Shown here: one piece after another, positions 7,559-13,683 of the stretch | Numbering within the stretch: position 1 is the stretch's first letter | How the letters are laid out: each line of letters begins with the position of its first letter | Assembly: GCA_016180605.1 (NCBI GenBank) | Contig: JACPAW010000071.1 | Location: 1 to 19,983 of the forward strand | Source: Candidatus Omnitrophota bacterium | Lineage (GTDB): Bacteria > Omnitrophota > Gorgyraeia > Aquiviventales > Aquiviventaceae | Reading direction: 5' to 3' | Length of the DNA stretch: 19,983 nucleotides | Program-made: the position numbers and the translations under genes | The notes under the pieces: generated by a model | Database searches by the model: none | Seen by the model: the letters and a program-made list of their open reading frames with translations, nothing else | Told to the model about the DNA's origin: nothing

Positions 7559-7578
7559 AAAGCAGTTCGGCCCTTTTT
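7543..7578 (+). terminator. Intrinsic terminator/attenuator upstream of major-subunit gene
   Basis: A perfect 12-bp stem (7543-7554 with 7562-7573) with loop CGAAAAA is followed by TTTTT (7574-7578). It lies between the promoter and the start codon at 7692, so the gene is expressed only when this hairpin is prevented or read through. Confidence 0.88.
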
Positions 7579-7691
7579 GTTGCAAGGGGAATTATGAAAG
7601 AAGCGAGTAGGGGAATGAGAGGTGAGGTAAAGGAAAAGGTGCGATGCCGGCGGACGGCAACCACAAACAAGAGTTAAAGGAGGGAGGCGCT

Positions 7692-8306
7692 ATGAGTACT
7701 AGTAAGATGGCTATTGGAATGGCATTGGCAACAGCAGTAGGGTTGACAGCAACGCCGGCGGTATGGGCAGCGACTTCAACCACAACAGCAAACGTGACAG
7801 CGACGGTTACTACTCGGGCAACGGCAACACTCAAGCGAGACACCAACTCAGCTACACGTGGAACTGCGACGAGCATTGTGTTCGATCGATTTGACGATCA
7901 GGACCCTGGCGTTACCAGTCCTAACGGGGGCTTTATGTACGCGCCGTACCGCAGCGAAACGAACAAGAACTGGCACATCATCGACATCCTGGCTAATGGG
8001 ACATCGATGACATTGACGGCTAGCGTTACTGGCACGGCAGGAACAACTCCACTGTCATCCATCCTGCGGGCCTGGTGTGGTGGATTTTTCACTCCTGGGG
8101 CTACAACACCGCTACCTGGGACCGCGACTGTTGATGATGGTAACGTTGCGACTGATGACTGGCAGCAGTTATCCACGTTTTCGAGAACTCTCAACCAGCC
8201 ATTTACCGGGACAGTTCCTATGAACTACCGGCTTTCGATTAGTGGTGTGTCGGGATCAGCGACTCCTTACACTGGAAACGTAACGTACACCTTGGTCTCG
8301 AACTAA
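7692..8306 (+). CDS. Secreted major-subunit-like protein (fibre/coat candidate)
   Basis: This is 204 residues. A strong Shine-Dalgarno (AAGGAGG, 7677-7683) selects the ATG at 7692 over an earlier in-frame start at 7644. A clear signal peptide (MSTSKMAIGMALATAVGLTA, cleavage near VWA-ATS) is followed by a Thr/Ala-rich region and a predicted all-beta protein poor in charge. The last strand, YTGNVTYTLVSN, matches the ends of the two downstream proteins (AGNYGGQILFTMTE, AGAYQTTIRFTLTE), so the three probably share one Ig-like or jelly-roll fold. That fold recalls spore-coat-U/Csu-type pilins, but I see no full match. It has its own promoter and attenuated RNA leader and is separated from the four-gene operon downstream, as expected for an abundant main subunit. 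Function as a surface polymer is inferred. Confidence 0.75.
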   Translation: MSTSKMAIGMALATAVGLTATPAVWAATSTTTANVTATVTTRATATLKRDTNSATRGTATSIVFDRFDDQDPGVTSPNGGFMYAPYRSETNKNWHIIDILANGTSMTLTASVTGTAGTTPLSSILRAWCGGFFTPGATTPLPGTATVDDGNVATDDWQQLSTFSRTLNQPFTGTVPMNYRLSISGVSGSATPYTGNVTYTLVSN

Positions 8307-8327
8307 TCACTTCTTAAGCATAGTTGA

Positions 8328-8383
8328 ACAAACATCCCAACGCTGCCGCATCTGTAATCAAGCGGTGGAGTTGGGATGGTTGT
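8328..8383 (+). other. Long hairpin after the major-subunit gene
   Basis: Arms 8328-8341 and 8370-8383 are complementary at 13 of 14 positions, with an inner CCGC/GCGG pairing. No T-run follows, so it is not a standard intrinsic terminator. It lies between the stop codon of the subunit gene and the next promoter, and may protect or process the 3' end of that mRNA. Confidence 0.6.
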
Positions 8384-8424
8384 CTGGGGGAGCTAGACAT
8401 TTCCTTCTTCCAATCGTAGAATTG

Positions 8425-8430
8425 TATACT
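8425..8430 (+). promoter_or_regulatory. -10 element upstream of cloverleaf leader
   Basis: TATACT (8425-8430) would start transcription at about 8434-8438, exactly at the 5' strand of the closing helix of the downstream RNA structure. No good -35 is seen. Confidence 0.4.
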
Positions 8431-8434
8431 AATG

Positions 8435-8576
8435 ATCCCCACACCTGCAGGCGGCAGTGCCGCCACCAAGATGAACCGAATCTTCGGCACTGCCAGGATT
8501 GACCGGCAGTCGATTTTATCCATGGTTGTCAATCCACGGCCCCACCAAAGGTGGGGCCTCCCGCAGGTGTGGGGAT
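8435..8576 (+). promoter_or_regulatory. Four-way-junction 5' leader that hides the ribosome-binding site
   Basis: A 14-bp closing helix (8435-8448 with 8563-8576) encloses three perfect stems. These are 8453-8462/8485-8494 (10 bp, with a further 5-bp stem 8468-8472/8480-8484 inside), 8496-8503/8528-8535 (8 bp, 24-base loop) and 8538-8546/8550-8558 (9 bp, AAA loop). Junction strands are 4, 1, 2 and 4 bases. The 3' strand of the closing helix contains AGGTG and the first two bases of the ATG at 8575, so the fold should block translation. An alternative hairpin, 8450-8455/8459-8464, competes with the first stem, giving a possible switch. It does not match the SAM-I, cobalamin or other four-way-junction riboswitch consensus that I know, and it differs from the other leaders in this window. 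Confidence 0.7.
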
Positions 8577-9114
8577 GAAGACTCTCGTGTATGCCATTGG
8601 GGCTGGGGTGGTTATGCTCTGCGGTGCCCCAACTGTCATTGCCCTTGAAGAACGCGTCCAAGACCTTTCCGCTTCCGTGGAAATTGCGGAAGTTTTCAGC
8701 CTGTCTCTCGGTAATCCAAACCTCGTTTTCCCTTTGATTACTCCTGGGACGACTGCCGTGTTGGGGGAAGGAGGGTCTTTTGATGAGATTCAATGCCGTT
8801 CCAACACGGGCCGGCCCTGGTACCTGACAGCTCATGTGGTCTCGCTAAAACACCTGGATCGTACCTACTCGCTACCCCCCTCTTATCTAAAATGGAAAAT
8901 GGTTGGCACCACAGGCCAGAACAAGCCTGCGACCGGACAAATGGATTTTGCCTCGTTTTCGGATCAACCGGTACTCCTGTATGCAGGAGTTGGCGAGGAC
9001 GCGCGGGGTAAAGAAGTAACCCTGCGTATCCAATACGGTTTGTCCATTCCTCAGGAAGCTCCCGCAGGCAACTACGGGGGACAGATCCTTTTTACGATGA
9101 CGGAAGCCCTTTAA
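8575..9114 (+). CDS. Secreted minor-subunit-like beta protein, first paralogue
   Basis: This is 179 residues from the ATG at 8575; the frame is open earlier, but the signal peptide (MKTLVYAIGAGVVMLCG, cleavage near VIA-LEE) starts here. The mature protein is predicted all-beta. It shares a spaced pattern with the next protein: CxSxxGRxWxL, an IP/PPS-like turn before xWxMVxTxG, FxxFSxxPxLxY, YxLxIP, and the final AGxYxxxIxFTxTExL. The two are therefore clear paralogues. Its stop overlaps the start of the next gene (TAATG), indicating translational coupling. It is first in a four-gene operon whose leader hides its ribosome-binding site, so the whole operon may be limited at this step. A minor or tip/adaptor subunit role is inferred from size, export and context. 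Confidence 0.75.
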   Translation: MKTLVYAIGAGVVMLCGAPTVIALEERVQDLSASVEIAEVFSLSLGNPNLVFPLITPGTTAVLGEGGSFDEIQCRSNTGRPWYLTAHVVSLKHLDRTYSLPPSYLKWKMVGTTGQNKPATGQMDFASFSDQPVLLYAGVGEDARGKEVTLRIQYGLSIPQEAPAGNYGGQILFTMTEAL

Positions 9115-9605
9115 TGCGAATGCGGCGTTTGTGGCTGATTTGCTGGGTCGGAGTGGCTACTTTTTCCGCGCCCAGCGTTTGGGCCGGGTTTGAGATATCC
9201 ACCGACAACCGCTCTCTCTTTTTCGGACTGATGCACTTAGGAGAGGAGAAAACACTCTCTCAATTTGGCAACTATCACAATCAAGTCACTTGCACCTCAA
9301 CCAATGGAAGGTCCTGGAATCTGAAGATCAGCGTGTTGCATCCTTTAACGTCTGGTCGGGACAATATCCCCTTAGAGGCGTTTCAGTGGCAGATGGTCTC
9401 AACCAATGGTAAAGGCACGATCCCCAAGCTCTATCAATTCAGCCCCTTTAGCCTCGTCCCCACCTTGGTTTACATCAGCCACACCGATGAAACTGCCGGC
9501 TCCTCGATTCAATTCAATTTCAAGTACGAGCTGAAGATTCCAGAAAGCCAAGCAGCCGGCGCCTATCAAACCACCATCCGGTTTACCCTGACGGAGATTT
9601 TATGA
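9114..9605 (+). CDS. Secreted minor-subunit-like beta protein, second paralogue
   Basis: This is 163 residues with signal peptide MRMRRLWLICWVGVATFSA (cleavage near VWA-GFE). The mature part aligns along its length with the preceding protein: CTSTNGRSWNL, IPLEAFQWQMVSTNG, FSPFSLVPTLVY, YELKIPESQAAGAY and a terminal IRFTLTEIL. Only one Cys is in the mature part, so no intramolecular disulfide is expected. The start overlaps the previous stop by one base and the stop overlaps the chaperone-like start by four (ATGA), so translation is tightly coupled. The conserved C-terminal strand could be what the neighbouring chaperone-like protein recognises; this is inference. Confidence 0.75.
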   Translation: MRMRRLWLICWVGVATFSAPSVWAGFEISTDNRSLFFGLMHLGEEKTLSQFGNYHNQVTCTSTNGRSWNLKISVLHPLTSGRDNIPLEAFQWQMVSTNGKGTIPKLYQFSPFSLVPTLVYISHTDETAGSSIQFNFKYELKIPESQAAGAYQTTIRFTLTEIL

Positions 9606-10384
9606 CAAAACGCATCTTCCAAGGCGTTGCCGTTCTGTCGTTTCTTCTTGGATGTATATCTGTAGCCGAGGCATTCACTTTTAGCGTACAACCCGTTCGT
9701 CTGGAGCTAACCGCGCCAGTGGGTAAGCGCCGCGGCCAATCCATCACCGTGGACAATTCACGGGCAAACAAACCCGTGCATCTTAAAATATACGTTCAGG
9801 ATGTTGTCTATCTTCCGGATGGCACCCATGATTTTCCGCCACCGGGTAGTACTACCTGGTCGTGTGCTTCGTTTCTGCAAGTCAACCCAACGGAACTGGA
9901 TATTCCAGCGGGAAAGGTGGCGTCCGTTCGGATCAGCGCCTTGCCTCCCGAAGGAACAACGGGTGGTCATTATGCGATTGTATTTTTCGAATCGAGTCCT
10001 TCTTATGCTGAGGGAAGTGGAGTCGGGGTGAATTTTCGGATTGGAGCCCTGGTGGAGATTATTGTTCCAGGTACCGAAGTACGCCAGGCGAAATTGGCGA
10101 ACATCTCCGTTGAGTCGCCGCAGAACATCACGGTTGAAATTTTCAATGAAGGCAATGTATTGCTGCGTCCCAAGGGTAAATTGAAAATATCTCAGACTAA
10201 TGGAAAACGAGTGGCACAGGTTGAGTTCAACCAGGATCGCCTCGGTGTTTTGCCGAACACCCTTCGTAAATATGCGGTTACTTTGGAGAAACCGCTCGGG
10301 CCTGGTTCTTATCAACTCAGAGCAGAGATCGATCAGGGGACGAAATATTTGCTCGTTGGCGAGCTGCCCTTCACCATCCCCTAG
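9602..10384 (+). CDS. Periplasmic PapD/DUF916-like chaperone candidate
   Basis: This is 260 residues with signal peptide MTKRIFQGVAVLSFLLGC (cleavage near AEA-FTF). Domain 1 (about 25-140) has the layout of pilus-assembly chaperones and DUF916-type Ig domains: SVQPVRLELTAPVGK, a first-strand ITVDNSRANKPVHLKIYV, then FLQVNPTELDIPAGKVASVRI followed by GGHYAIVFFES. The arrangement of Pro/Val plus a 'PxxxxIPAGxxxxVRI' strand is typical. Domain 2 (about 145-260) is a second beta domain ending TKYLLVGELPFTIP. In chaperone-usher systems such proteins hold subunits in the periplasm by donating a strand. Its position directly after two subunit-like genes and before an outer-membrane protein fits that role. 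I cannot confirm the Arg/Lys cleft residues, so the family call is by layout, not by signature. Confidence 0.65.
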   Translation: MTKRIFQGVAVLSFLLGCISVAEAFTFSVQPVRLELTAPVGKRRGQSITVDNSRANKPVHLKIYVQDVVYLPDGTHDFPPPGSTTWSCASFLQVNPTELDIPAGKVASVRISALPPEGTTGGHYAIVFFESSPSYAEGSGVGVNFRIGALVEIIVPGTEVRQAKLANISVESPQNITVEIFNEGNVLLRPKGKLKISQTNGKRVAQVEFNQDRLGVLPNTLRKYAVTLEKPLGPGSYQLRAEIDQGTKYLLVGELPFTIP

Positions 10385-10395
10385 CCGGACTAAGA

Positions 10396-13128
10396 ATGGT
10401 CAAGGTGAGGTGGGATCGTTGGAATAAGGCACCTCGAGTGCAAGGTATCTTTTTGCCGGGGCCAATAGCGTTTATTGGCTCCGGTTTTCTATTGCTCCTC
10501 AGCGCTGCTGCGTTTGCCCAAAGCGGGCCTGCAAACACCGTTGGCAATGGCCACCAAGAACGTGAAGCGGCGATGATTGAAAGTTTGTGGATTGCAGAAC
10601 GCAAGCTGGCAGAATTCCAGGCGGTTTCCCGACACCTAGGCAGCAATGTGAGAATCTTTATCAATGGGGTTCAGGCATCGTTCACCGGCCCTGTGGTCGT
10701 ATTAGAAACCACGACGGTCGCCTTGCCGTTGCGAGAAGTCGCTCCGAAACTCTCTTTAGGTCTTGTGGAACTTGGAGAAGGACAAGTCCAGTTGATTTCT
10801 CCAAAAGGATGGAGCGGACCTTTCCGTATTGCTGCAATCGAGAACCACCCGGTGGTTACGCTAGAGCAACTGGCATTTTATGGCGGCATCGGTGCTTCCT
10901 TTGATCTGGCTCATCAAAGGGTAGACCTTCGAACTCCAGCAGCAGGGAAGCTTCAGACCTCCGTTATTGAAAAACCGCCCGAGGAGCCACCCCCGCCAAC
11001 GGACAAGGCCGACGCTGTCAGTAGGGCGGTTGCCACTGCCGGGGATCTTTCTTATGTGCCCGAGGCAGCGCGTCCTACTGTGGATTTGCGCTGGCGCGAG
11101 GGTTACAGTTACCAGCATCAGCACCGCGGGCCGCTATTTCGAAGCCTCTCGTCATCCCTTACGGGTAGGGTGCTTGACTACTCGGTGCAGTATGAATTAT
11201 CGCAAAAGGATATCAACGGTGTTTTCGATTACGAGTACGCCTACCTTAATCTGAATAAACCGGGGCTATTCATTGGTCTACTGGATCAATCGGTCGACTT
11301 GGCTCCCTTTCGCGTGCAATCCGATGGCTTCGAAGGGGTGAAAGTGGCGAAAGCGTGGAATGATCGGCATCAGTCTACTTTTGCGTGGGGTCAGAATGTG
11401 GACAACACGATTTCGATATCCGGAGGTTCGGTCAAATATATAGGCCGATTGCTTCATTGGCGTGAGGAAATGTCTCCTGTACCCTGGTCGCATTTGAGAG
11501 GGGGTCTGCTTTATCTGGAAAATGAAACGGATTTACCAGAGCAGGTTGGGCTGACGAATTTTCCAAGAACCAATATGGTTTCGTTTGGGGGAGCCACTTT
11601 GGATTTGCCGAATAATCTTTCTATCATGGCGGATGTGGCGCGTGCGGATTACCGACCCGATAACTCGCCCAAGGAAACTATCCATGATTGGGATTGGCGG
11701 CTAGGATCCGAATGGGACAAGGAAAAATTCGACCTTGGTTTTACGTATGAATTCGTCGGAGATAAATATGCTTCTGTGGGAAATCCTGAGGCCTATCAAG
11801 ATTTTTCAGGATTGGATCTCCATGGGGGATATCGCATCACGGATCGATGGGGCCTCTTTGGGAATGTCTTTCGCTATCGGAACAATGTAGAAGATGACCC
11901 AACTGCGGTGACGTCGCAGAACCTGGCCCTCTCACTCTCTTCGGGATATCAACTGACCCTAGATCAGTCCGTAAACTTGAGTTACAGTCATTTTATGAAC
12001 GATCCGAGTGGGCCCGATCCGGGATCGAGTAGTCGCACGCATTCATACCGGATCGACTACTTTCTTCCGTTTCTCTTTAAAACTCGCCTCTTGTTGAACT
12101 ATAACCTATTCCAGACTTTTGCGCGGACGGCTGGGGACTCGCTCTTCCATATGTGGGGGACCTCGCTGTTTAAATCCTACGGAACCGGATCGAATTGGTA
12201 TCTCAGTCAGCTGCTAACACAGAAATACGCGGATAGTGATGTGGACTCCATCGACTACACGACGTCCCTCAATCTGGATCATCACCTCTTTTCTTCATTA
12301 AGTTTGCCCTTCAACTTCTCTTACACGAGAGGTTCATCCGACAGTGCAGAATCGACCGATGCGTTGTCGGGGTCTGCCGGACTTCGATGGCGATTGCTCT
12401 CTGATACCACGGCAAATGTCACGTATACCGTAAGTTCTTATAACTTAAGGACCCAGCGGTGGAGTTGGCCGCAAGATTGGTCCTTATTGTTTTACGTGAC
12501 GACGGGTGTTCAGTTGGCAACACCGCCTGCGTTTGGGCGCCTGGAGGGGAGGGTCTTTCAGGATGAGAATAGGAACGAGGTATTAGATCGAGGGGAATTG
12601 GGAACAGGCGATGTTTTGGTTCGAGTCGGCGACCAAGAGGTGTTGACAGATGACCAGGGACGCTTTAAGTTTCCACGTGCCATTCCCGGTGTGCAGCGAG
12701 TCACCTTGGACGTTGCTAATCTAGACCCTACATGGGTCCCGCAAGAATCTGAGCAAATGGTCGATATTAAGCGGTATCGCCCAACGATGATTTCCTTTCC
12801 TTTAACCAAGGCGACGTCTATCCGGGGAGCTGTCTTCATCGATGATAACGAGGATGGCATCTTCCAGGAACATGAAGAGCCGCTGGAAGGAATTGCCATT
12901 GTGATGAAGCCTGACGAACAATTCCGGCGGACGGATGCCAACGGAGAATTTTTCTTCGACCATCTGAGGCCAGGCCGCTATCGCATTGAAATCTATACGG
13001 CGGATCTTCCAACCGGTTACGAAAGCTTTTCTACTAGCGTAGTAGAGGTCGAGGCTGTAGGGGAAGAAGGTGTGCGCGACGTCAACTTTGCCGTTCGGCT
13101 TATTCCAGGCCCCGTAACAGAATTTTAA
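10396..13128 (+). CDS. Outer-membrane beta-barrel, usher-like, with two SdrD/B-type repeats
   Basis: This is 910 residues. A basic N-tail leads to a signal peptide (about 22-42, ending AAAFAQS). Residues about 85-180 (VRIFINGVQASF, TTTVALPLREVAPKLSLG) resemble the copper-amine-oxidase N-terminal-like domain often found in envelope proteins. A Pro-rich linker follows (about 193-204), then roughly 225-710 of alternating aromatic beta-strands typical of an outer-membrane barrel. There are two C-terminal repeats from about 714 and 808 with Asp/Asn-rich calcium-type loops (VFQDENRNEVLDRGE, VFIDDNEDGIFQEHEE) and TDxxGxFxF strands, as in SdrD_B/CNA-B-like domains. Its size and operon position match an usher, but no classical usher signature is seen. 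It could instead be a porin-like or anchoring protein. Only 11 bases separate it from the chaperone-like gene, and the Shine-Dalgarno is poor. Confidence 0.75.
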   Translation: MVKVRWDRWNKAPRVQGIFLPGPIAFIGSGFLLLLSAAAFAQSGPANTVGNGHQEREAAMIESLWIAERKLAEFQAVSRHLGSNVRIFINGVQASFTGPVVVLETTTVALPLREVAPKLSLGLVELGEGQVQLISPKGWSGPFRIAAIENHPVVTLEQLAFYGGIGASFDLAHQRVDLRTPAAGKLQTSVIEKPPEEPPPPTDKADAVSRAVATAGDLSYVPEAARPTVDLRWREGYSYQHQHRGPLFRSLSSSLTGRVLDYSVQYELSQKDINGVFDYEYAYLNLNKPGLFIGLLDQSVDLAPFRVQSDGFEGVKVAKAWNDRHQSTFAWGQNVDNTISISGGSVKYIGRLLHWREEMSPVPWSHLRGGLLYLENETDLPEQVGLTNFPRTNMVSFGGATLDLPNNLSIMADVARADYRPDNSPKETIHDWDWRLGSEWDKEKFDLGFTYEFVGDKYASVGNPEAYQDFSGLDLHGGYRITDRWGLFGNVFRYRNNVEDDPTAVTSQNLALSLSSGYQLTLDQSVNLSYSHFMNDPSGPDPGSSSRTHSYRIDYFLPFLFKTRLLLNYNLFQTFARTAGDSLFHMWGTSLFKSYGTGSNWYLSQLLTQKYADSDVDSIDYTTSLNLDHHLFSSLSLPFNFSYTRGSSDSAESTDALSGSAGLRWRLLSDTTANVTYTVSSYNLRTQRWSWPQDWSLLFYVTTGVQLATPPAFGRLEGRVFQDENRNEVLDRGELGTGDVLVRVGDQEVLTDDQGRFKFPRAIPGVQRVTLDVANLDPTWVPQESEQMVDIKRYRPTMISFPLTKATSIRGAVFIDDNEDGIFQEHEEPLEGIAIVMKPDEQFRRTDANGEFFFDHLRPGRYRIEIYTADLPTGYESFSTSVVEVEAVGEEGVRDVNFAVRLIPGPVTEF
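10456..10488 (+). terminator. Terminator-like hairpin inside the start of the barrel gene
   Basis: A 12-bp stem (10456-10467 with 10473-10484, one G-T pair) with loop GCGTT is followed by TTTT. It sits in codons about 21-31 of the outer-membrane protein gene, so it could attenuate transcription of that gene relative to the subunit and chaperone genes upstream. Translation through it would prevent folding. Confidence 0.45.
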
Positions 13129-13130
13129 TG

Positions 13131-13373
13131 TCACTGGGATACTTTGGTGTAAAGGATGGTCGTCAGATTGCCGTTCTGCAGAACCGACACATCGACTTCG
13201 GGATCTTTTCCGATCTCCTTCAGTCGTTGTGCAGGATTAAGGCTGTTCTCGGCAGGACGCGGGGGAATGATGATCACCACCTGTGCCTGCACGCTATCCG
13301 AGGCGGCTTGTGCAACGGGTGTGAGCATCCCCAATAGTCCGGCAAATGCCAACCACGGTATCGGGTTGCGCAT
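13131..13373 (-). CDS. Small secreted protein, unknown function
   Basis: This is 80 residues. A Shine-Dalgarno GGGAGGT (13387-13381) lies seven bases before the ATG. A signal peptide (MRNPIPWLAFAGLLGMLTPV, cleavage near AQA-ASD) leaves a mature part of about 57 residues with a short VQAQVVIIIPP strand and a charged KEIGKDPEVDVSVLQNG tail; no cysteines. It converges on the barrel gene, with two bases between the stops. It is preceded by RNA leader copy 3, the same family as the leaders before the major subunit, which suggests co-regulation with the fibre genes. I do not recognise the family. A periplasmic accessory or small subunit is possible. Confidence 0.7.
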   Translation of the reverse strand: MRNPIPWLAFAGLLGMLTPVAQAASDSVQAQVVIIIPPRPAENSLNPAQRLKEIGKDPEVDVSVLQNGNLTTILYTKVSQ

Positions 13374-13389
13374 TGCATTGACCTCCCTG

Positions 13390-13518
13390 TGGCGGTCCAG
13401 CCCCCCGCATGATTCGCTTCGCGAATCAAACTGCGGGGCTGTGACTTTGCCCCTCCTACGATGGAGGGCTCTGCATCCGTGTCTGCAGAGGTCCTTACCT
13501 TACGGTAAGTTTGCTTTT
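13390..13518 (-). ncRNA. Structured RNA leader, copy 3 (minus strand)
   Basis: Read on the minus strand: GAGAAAAGCAAA, hairpin CTTACC-GTAA-GGTAAG (13509-13494), linker GAC, hairpin CTCTGCA...TGCAGAG, hairpin CCCTCC...GGAGGG, GCAAAGT, then a long hairpin (to about 13397). Order, linkers and the GCAAA/GCAAAG blocks equal copy 2, while stem 1 and the top of stem 2 differ in sequence but keep pairing, which is compensatory change. No T-run follows. Instead GACCTC at the stem-2 base is complementary to GAGGTC in the ribosome-binding site of the small secreted protein (13385-13380), so control here may be translational. Confidence 0.68.
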
Positions 13519-13558
13519 CTCAACGGAGTTCAAGAACCCGAAAGAGCGACTACGAAAA

Positions 13559-13564
13559 AGTATA
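13559..13564 (-). promoter_or_regulatory. Extended -10 promoter for RNA leader copy 3
   Basis: On the minus strand TGG-TATACT (TATACT at 13564-13559) is an extended -10 element. Transcription would begin near 13552, about 35 bases before the conserved RNA core. The -35 region is poor. Confidence 0.5.
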
Positions 13565-13683
13565 CCATACAAAAACTAAAGATAAGGAGTAGAGAGTCCT
13601 GGACTTTTAACATAGGAGAGGAAGTTCGCGAAGACAATAATGAATGGTGTGCTGACGTAGCCCTAAACTAACGAGGTGAAGGA

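Noticed and set aside
7146..7670. Upstream extension of the minus-strand isomerase-like reading frame to 7670
   Set aside because: It runs antisense through two RNA leaders and two terminators, gives unconvincing protein, and the TATAAT-N6-ATG arrangement places the start at 7145.
7146..8574. CRISPR array or tRNA in the repeat-rich intergenic regions
   Set aside because: The repeats are hairpin arms and not regularly spaced direct repeats, and the cloverleaf at 8435-8576 lacks tRNA arm sizes, T-loop sequence and CCA context.
8314..8835. 173-codon minus-strand open frame
   Set aside because: It crosses the 8328-8383 hairpin, the cloverleaf leader and the start of a convincing secreted-protein gene; the inverted repeats alone keep it open.
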